NCBI RefSeq assembly: GCF_023374055.1
Contig: NZ_JAMBEP010000006.1
Location: forward strand, 1 to 64,000
DNA: 64,000 nt
Reading direction: 5' to 3'
Source: Luteimonas galliterrae
GTDB lineage: Bacteria; Pseudomonadota; Gammaproteobacteria; Xanthomonadales; Xanthomonadaceae
The position numbers were made by a program, and so were the translations under genes. Positions 59,688-64,000 of this stretch are shown here, one piece after another; position 1 is the first letter of the stretch, and each line of letters opens with the position of its first letter. The notes below the pieces were generated by a model. It searched no databases. It saw only the letters and a program-made list of their open reading frames with translations, and was not told the DNA's origin.

Positions 59688-60494
59688 ATGAAGCGGTCTC
59701 TAGCCGTCGTCTTGGGTGCCGTGCCGCTGCTTCTTTTACTTGCGGCCGGAGGCGTTGGCTGGAACCGGTACTTCCGAACGCCGTCGGTCGACAGGCTGCC
59801 GATCCCGGAGCAGTTGGTTTCGATCCAATCGCCGTCAGGCCGGAAGCTGGTCGCACAGAGCGGGTATGCGGCCGATTACGACAGCCTTGCCGCCAACTTC
59901 GTCGCGCAAATGCGCGGTTCCTTCTGCGGCGTAGCCAGTTCGGTGGTCGTCATCAATGCGATGCGCGACGAGGACGACCATATCGACCAATCCACGTTCT
60001 TCACCGAGGCTGTCGAGGAGATCGCGTCTTCCTGGCGGGTCAGCGTGTCGGGAATGTCGCTGAATCAACTCGGCCGCGCCTTGCGCGCGCACGGCGCGGA
60101 TGCGACGGTCGTCTACGCCTCCGATACGGACCTCGAAGCGTTCCGCCGGATCGCGCGAAAAAATTTGAGAGCGACCGGAGACTTCCTGCTCGTGAACTAC
60201 CAGCGCGCCGAACTGGGCCAAACCGAAGGCGGCCACATCTCACCGATCGCCGCTTACGATCACGAAACCGACCGCTTCCTGATCCTCGACGTGGCGGCGC
60301 ACAAATACCCGTCGGTTTGGGTGCCCGCGACCTTATTGTGGGACGCGATGAACGCGCCGCTCAATCCTTCGTCGCAACGCACGCGCGGCTTCCTCATCGT
60401 CCGGGAAGGGCCTTATGCACGGGCCGGGCGCGCCACGCGCAGCGCATCGCTCCGGTCCGTTGCGGAGGCCGCCCCTGGCCGAAAGCCGAACTGA
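59688..60494 (+). CDS. Phytochelatin-synthase-like cysteine peptidase, membrane-anchored or exported
   Basis: A 268-residue protein with ATG at 59688 (GGGAGGGTGCG upstream) and an N-terminal hydrophobic segment (AVVLGAVPLLLLLAAGGVGW). The rest is the phytochelatin synthase catalytic fold: Cys80 in GSFCGVASSVVVINAM, His182 in GGHISPIAAYD and Asp200 in FLILDVAAHKYPSVWV form the papain-like triad. Bacterial homologues mainly hydrolyse glutathione to gamma-Glu-Cys rather than make phytochelatins. The C-terminal Cys-rich metal-sensing domain of plant enzymes is absent. Location suggests action on periplasmic glutathione conjugates. Confidence 0.88.
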   Translation: MKRSLAVVLGAVPLLLLLAAGGVGWNRYFRTPSVDRLPIPEQLVSIQSPSGRKLVAQSGYAADYDSLAANFVAQMRGSFCGVASSVVVINAMRDEDDHIDQSTFFTEAVEEIASSWRVSVSGMSLNQLGRALRAHGADATVVYASDTDLEAFRRIARKNLRATGDFLLVNYQRAELGQTEGGHISPIAAYDHETDRFLILDVAAHKYPSVWVPATLLWDAMNAPLNPSSQRTRGFLIVREGPYARAGRATRSASLRSVAEAAPGRKPN

Positions 60495-60535
60495 GGCGGG
60501 CCATGCTTGCGGCCTGCAGGTCATGCTGCGCTTTT

Positions 60536-61663
60536 TCACGGCAACCGGACGAGCCGGGTTTCCAAGCCCAGGAACGCGCCATAACGCCGCACCGCATCTG
60601 CCGCCGCACGAACTTCGCTGCTACGCAAGGGCCTCAGCGGCTCGAGACCGATCTCCGCCACGGTCTTGATCTTGCGCTTCCAAGTCGCAGCCACGCGTCC
60701 TCCGCTGATCAGGCTGGCGTTGAATAGCCCGTTGAGTCCGATCACGCGCGGGCCGAAGGCGGGATCCAGCGGAATGCTGCGGTCGCGGTAGGCGACCAAG
60801 TATTCGTCGAACGGCGGAAGTAGATGGACCCGTTGGACGGCCGCGGCGCGGAGGTCGGCGGCCGCGGATGACCAGTACACGACGCCGTCGATGGATTCGC
60901 CGACGAGTTGCCGTTCGGCGCCATCGACTGCAGCCTGCGCGTCTTTCAGGGTCAGGCCCGACCACCAAGCCAGATCGTGCGCGGTCGCCGGACCGCGGCT
61001 GGCGAAATAACGGGCGGCCAAGGCGGAGAGCGCTTCGTCGCGCGGTAATGCTTTCGATTCGGGCAGCCACGCATCGGCCAGTACGTAGGTCGGCTGCTTG
61101 CCGACCCGCGGCCCGCCGCAGATCACGGCGTCTTGCGAAAGCTGGCCGAGGATGTTGATGCCGCGCGAGGCGCCGGTTTCGATGCCGGCGGCCGCGAACG
61201 CGTCGTACAACGCGGTCCGCGAAACCGGTTCGCCGCTGCGCAGCGCCTTCTCGGCGATCTTGCGGCAGCGCTTCATCGCCGCGGCGTCCAGGCCGTACAT
61301 GCGTTCGATGCGGCCTGCGTTCAACGCGGACATGCGGGCGCCGGTCAGGGCCAGCATCCAGCGTACGTCGTCGGCGGCGAGCAGGTGCAGGGTGCCGCGC
61401 ATCGGCCAGGTGCGGACCAGTTTTCGTTCCGCGATGGCGCGCTCGACATCGGCTTCGGTCGCTTCGCGGGTGCGCAGCCCGACGGCCCACAGCGAAGCGT
61501 AGTAATCCTGGGCCTGCATCGCCAGCATGCGCGACACCGTCTGCTGCGGCGTACCGGCGAACGGTTCGGCGATGCCCTGGTTGGCCAGTCGCACGGCCGC
61601 GATGCCCGCGTAGTGCGCAGGCAATTTGCGAGCGGGCGCCTCGCGTGCGGCGGCGCGAGTCAT
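60536..61663 (-). CDS. AlkZ/YcaQ-like winged-helix DNA-binding protein (HTH_42)
   Basis: A 375-residue protein with the triple winged-helix layout of bacterial AlkZ-like interstrand-crosslink glycosylases: RMLAMQAQDYYASLWAVGLR carries a Q-x-Q catalytic-type motif, then VRTWPMRGTLHLLAADD, GPATAHDLAWWSGLTL, LLPPFDEYLVAYRDR and GRVAATWKRK. A glycosylase for alkylated or crosslinked DNA is likely, but not all members are active. The ATG overlaps the tamB stop (ATGA), so it is translated after TamB. Confidence 0.85.
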   Translation of the reverse strand: MTRAAAREAPARKLPAHYAGIAAVRLANQGIAEPFAGTPQQTVSRMLAMQAQDYYASLWAVGLRTREATEADVERAIAERKLVRTWPMRGTLHLLAADDVRWMLALTGARMSALNAGRIERMYGLDAAAMKRCRKIAEKALRSGEPVSRTALYDAFAAAGIETGASRGINILGQLSQDAVICGGPRVGKQPTYVLADAWLPESKALPRDEALSALAARYFASRGPATAHDLAWWSGLTLKDAQAAVDGAERQLVGESIDGVVYWSSAAADLRAAAVQRVHLLPPFDEYLVAYRDRSIPLDPAFGPRVIGLNGLFNASLISGGRVAATWKRKIKTVAEIGLEPLRPLRSSEVRAAADAVRRYGAFLGLETRLVRLP

Positions 61664-64000
61664 TTTTCCTTGCGCCAGTTGATCGACGCGCGGTTCTCGA
61701 CCGTGCTCGATTCGACCTGCACGTCGAAGCCTTTGCGCAGCAGGTACTTCAAAGTCAGCACCTGGCCGGAACCGACCAGCGACACGCCGTAGCCCACGTA
61801 CAGCCGCGGCGACAGGTATTTGCCGACGCCGACGACCGAACCGCCCAGCGCGCGCGATTGGCTGACGCCGGCGTCGTCGAAGCCGAGCTTGGCGCCCAGT
61901 TGCGAGGCCAGCACGCCGCTGCCCGCGGCCAGCGCGGCCGAGGCGGCGTCGACCTGCTGCGCTTCGCCGCCGGTCGCGCCTTCCAGGCTGCGGCCCAGCA
62001 CGAGGTAGGCCATCGCTTCGGAGCGCTGCATCGCCGGATCCGACCAGACTTGGGCGCGCGGCGCCTGGGCGCGGCCGGTGACGTCGATGCCGGCGGTCAC
62101 ATCGCCCACATGCCGTTCGGCGCGGATGTTGATGATCGGATCGGAGACGATGCTGTTGCTCCAGCTCAACTCGCCGCGGGTGATGTCCAGCTGCTGGCCG
62201 TAAGCCTTGTACTTGCCGTCGACGTCGAGCCGGCCGTTGGCGACCATCTCGCGGCCGGGCCGCGCGCGCACCTGCATCCGACCGCCGATCTTGCCGGTCA
62301 GGCCGAAGCCTTTCATGTTCACGTCGTCGCCGAGCACGACCGCCAGATCCATGTCCAGCGGCGAGCTCGGCGCTTCTTCCGGATCTTCGGGATCGAGCAC
62401 CACCACGTCCGCGGACGCGGACACGCCCATTTCCAGGCGTTCCAGGTCGATGTCGGCCGAAGGCACCGTCACTTCGCCGCGCAGTTGCATCGTCTTGTCG
62501 ACGATGCCGAACTGCAGGTTCGGATTGGCGACCGCGCGCAGCTGCGAAGTATCGGCGACCAGCACGTTCTCGCCGCGGATGTTGAGCTGCAGCGGCGTGG
62601 CCTGGCCATACCAGGACAAGCCGCCTTCGACGGTCAGCGCGCCTTCGCCGGTCTTCACCGATCCGGAAATGCGCGCAGAGCCGTCGGGCAACGCGTCCAG
62701 GCGCATCCGGCCTTCGCTCAAATTCAAGCCTAGCGCCGGCAGTTCGCCCTTGAAGTTGGTCAGATCCGCTTCGCCGCCGAGCGCCGGCTTGGCGCGCGTG
62801 CCGCTCAGGCTGACGTGGCCCTCGATCAGGCCTTCGGGCCGCACCAGGTCCGGCGAGAACAGTTCCAGCCAGAACAAGCGCGACATGTTGAGATAGATGT
62901 CGCCGGTGAGCGGCGCGTAATCGTCCCAACCGGTGGCGACGCGCGCGTCGATGAAGCCGTCGCCCCTGAAGCCGGTGCCGAGCCGCGCCTGGATCCGCAG
63001 CGGATCGAAATCGGCGTCGAAGGTGAAGTTGTCGTAACGCACGATTTCGCGCCGGGTCTTGTCGCCGATGCGCAGGCCGCCTTCGAGCGAAGCGACGTGG
63101 ATCTTGCCTTCCCATGCGTTGCCGCGCGGTTTGATGTGGCCGTCGAGGCTCACTTCTCCGCGCAACAGCAACGGGCGGCCTTCGTTCGGCGGCAGCCAGG
63201 GCTGCAGCAGCGTCAGCGGCAACGCCGCGGCCTTCACCGTGACGCCTTGCTGCGGCCAGACCGCGTTCGCGCACAACTCGCCGCCGCCTTCCGCGCCCAG
63301 GCAGGCATCGGCGAGGCTGAAGGACGGCGGATTGACGATGAACGGCGCGGGCTGGCGCAACCGCCACGCGGCGCCTTTCGACGGCGTCAGCTGCAGCGTG
63401 GCGAGCGTGCCTTGCCAGCGCGCGCCGGTTTTGCGCGCGTTGCCGGACAAGGCCACCGCACCCATCGCGTTGCGCGCGTCGCCGTCCACCTGCAGGTTTT
63501 CGATCGCGCCGCGCGCGTCGACGCGCAGCGACTCCAGGACCATGCCCGCGGCGACGTTCGTGCCGCGCACTGCGAGTTCGCCGCCGCTGCCGCGCCAGAG
63601 CAGGCGGCCTTTGATCGACAGGCTTTCGGCCGCGTAGCCGCTCCATTTCACGCCGCTGCCGACCAGGTCCGCGGTGATGTCCGGCGTATCGCGGTTGCCT
63701 TTGAGCAGCACCTTGCCGCGCAGCGTGCCGGCGGCATCCGGCAGCAGGTCGTCCAACTGCAGCGGCTGCAGATTCGCGGCGATGTCGATCTTGTCGCCGA
63801 CTTTGCCCTTGGCGTCGATCCTGCTGTTGCCAAGCTTCAAAGCCAAATCGCCTTCGCCTTGCTCGCCGCGCAACGCGAATTTGCCGCGGCCCTGCAGCGG
63901 ACGGCCGCGCAGTTTTCCGCTGAGCGCGGGCACATCGAGCGTCGCATCGAAACCGCCCGGTTGACCGTCTGCCGTCGTCGGTCGCTGTTTGCCTTTGCTC
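61660..64000 (-). CDS. tamB: Translocation and assembly module subunit TamB, C-terminal part (5' end outside window)
   Basis: At least 780 residues, open to the window edge. It shows the repeated beta-strand pattern of AsmA/TamB lipid-transfer proteins and ends with the conserved DUF490/TamB C-terminal domain: VVLGDDVNMKGFGLTGKIGG, RGELSWSNSIVSDPIINI, AYLVLGRSLEG, LGAKLGFDD, SPRLYVGYGVSL and the final VESSTVENRASINWRKE. TamB spans the periplasm and, with TamA, moves phospholipids and assembles outer-membrane proteins. tamA is expected upstream, beyond 64000. Confidence 0.95.
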   Translation of the reverse strand, partial: SKGKQRPTTADGQPGGFDATLDVPALSGKLRGRPLQGRGKFALRGEQGEGDLALKLGNSRIDAKGKVGDKIDIAANLQPLQLDDLLPDAAGTLRGKVLLKGNRDTPDITADLVGSGVKWSGYAAESLSIKGRLLWRGSGGELAVRGTNVAAGMVLESLRVDARGAIENLQVDGDARNAMGAVALSGNARKTGARWQGTLATLQLTPSKGAAWRLRQPAPFIVNPPSFSLADACLGAEGGGELCANAVWPQQGVTVKAAALPLTLLQPWLPPNEGRPLLLRGEVSLDGHIKPRGNAWEGKIHVASLEGGLRIGDKTRREIVRYDNFTFDADFDPLRIQARLGTGFRGDGFIDARVATGWDDYAPLTGDIYLNMSRLFWLELFSPDLVRPEGLIEGHVSLSGTRAKPALGGEADLTNFKGELPALGLNLSEGRMRLDALPDGSARISGSVKTGEGALTVEGGLSWYGQATPLQLNIRGENVLVADTSQLRAVANPNLQFGIVDKTMQLRGEVTVPSADIDLERLEMGVSASADVVVLDPEDPEEAPSSPLDMDLAVVLGDDVNMKGFGLTGKIGGRMQVRARPGREMVANGRLDVDGKYKAYGQQLDITRGELSWSNSIVSDPIINIRAERHVGDVTAGIDVTGRAQAPRAQVWSDPAMQRSEAMAYLVLGRSLEGATGGEAQQVDAASAALAAGSGVLASQLGAKLGFDDAGVSQSRALGGSVVGVGKYLSPRLYVGYGVSLVGSGQVLTLKYLLRKGFDVQVESSTVENRASINWRKEK

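Noticed and set aside
60536-63646. A frame joining the AlkZ-like gene to sequence opposite or out of phase with tamB
   Set aside because: The upstream part is an out-of-frame reading of tamB, rich in Arg; the true gene starts at 61663 with an ATGA overlap.
1-64000. Insertion sequences, integrases, phage or toxin-antitoxin genes
   Set aside because: No transposase, integrase, phage structural gene or recognised toxin-antitoxin pair was found on either strand; the repeats are all non-coding palindromic types.

Overview
The window is one contiguous piece of a G+C-rich gammaproteobacterial chromosome. The gene content (bioB-F-H-C next to comF, QueF, HrpB, ZapE, TamB, an E. coli-type NADP isocitrate dehydrogenase, class Ia nrdAB) and the dense population of short palindromic intergenic repeats, especially GTAGGAGCGGCTTTAGCCGC, fit Xanthomonadaceae/Lysobacteraceae, most likely Lysobacter or a near relative. 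This placement is inference from gene content, not from a search. I see no prophage, insertion sequence, CRISPR array or plasmid genes; most of the window is housekeeping and envelope functions. One tRNA gene, tRNA-Arg(CCG), is present.

Layout. 1-6.1 kb: end of a membrane Ser/Thr kinase with TPR repeats, a trimeric autotransporter adhesin, a DHFR-fold reductase and a small lipoprotein. 6.4-12.5 kb: TatD nuclease, HrpB helicase, a receiver-histidine kinase and RluE. 12.6-15.5 kb: an exported methyltransferase, a LysR regulator, and a divergent three-gene cluster containing a degenerate SpeD-like protein. 16.3-24.6 kb: Icd, a lipoprotein and LysM protein, QueF, a secreted M20 peptidase, an APC transporter and Mn-SOD. 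24.7-30.3 kb: thioesterase and nrdAB behind a cobalamin riboswitch, then a sterol-desaturase-family membrane enzyme. 30.5-39.0 kb: ZapE, a hydrolase, a secreted nuclease-like lipoprotein, cytochrome c, tRNA-Arg, UbiA, RidA and small proteins. 39.1-43.9 kb: comF and, divergently, the biotin genes bioB-F-H-C. 44.2-55.5 kb: a GT39 glycosyltransferase, an MHYT/V4R pair, a PLP dehydratase, MnmG, a nucleotidyltransferase and a sialidase-fold lipoprotein. 55.7-58.9 kb: an unusual cassette of a FeeM-like acyltransferase and a ThiF-nitroreductase fusion. 59.2-64 kb: a pseudogene scrap, a phytochelatin-synthase-like protein, an AlkZ-like DNA-binding protein and the C-terminal part of TamB.

The most notable signals are these. 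(1) A cobalamin riboswitch controls class I ribonucleotide reductase and carries a complete REP-type repeat inside its aptamer. (2) Repeats have entered coding sequence: a 126-bp repeat sits in frame in hrpB, and a repeat with 30-bp perfect inverted ends forms the BioH C-terminus; two other genes take their stop codon from a repeat. (3) An approximately 650-bp mosaic repeat with inverted ends is present in three copies. (4) The FeeM-like/ThiF-nitroreductase cassette lies between an intact sialidase-fold gene and a decayed second copy of part of that gene. (5) A SpeD-family protein lacks the active-site histidine and sits in its own LysR-linked cluster.

Coordinates of starts were chosen by ribosome-binding site, family N-terminus and overlap; no database search was available, so family names rest on motif recognition.
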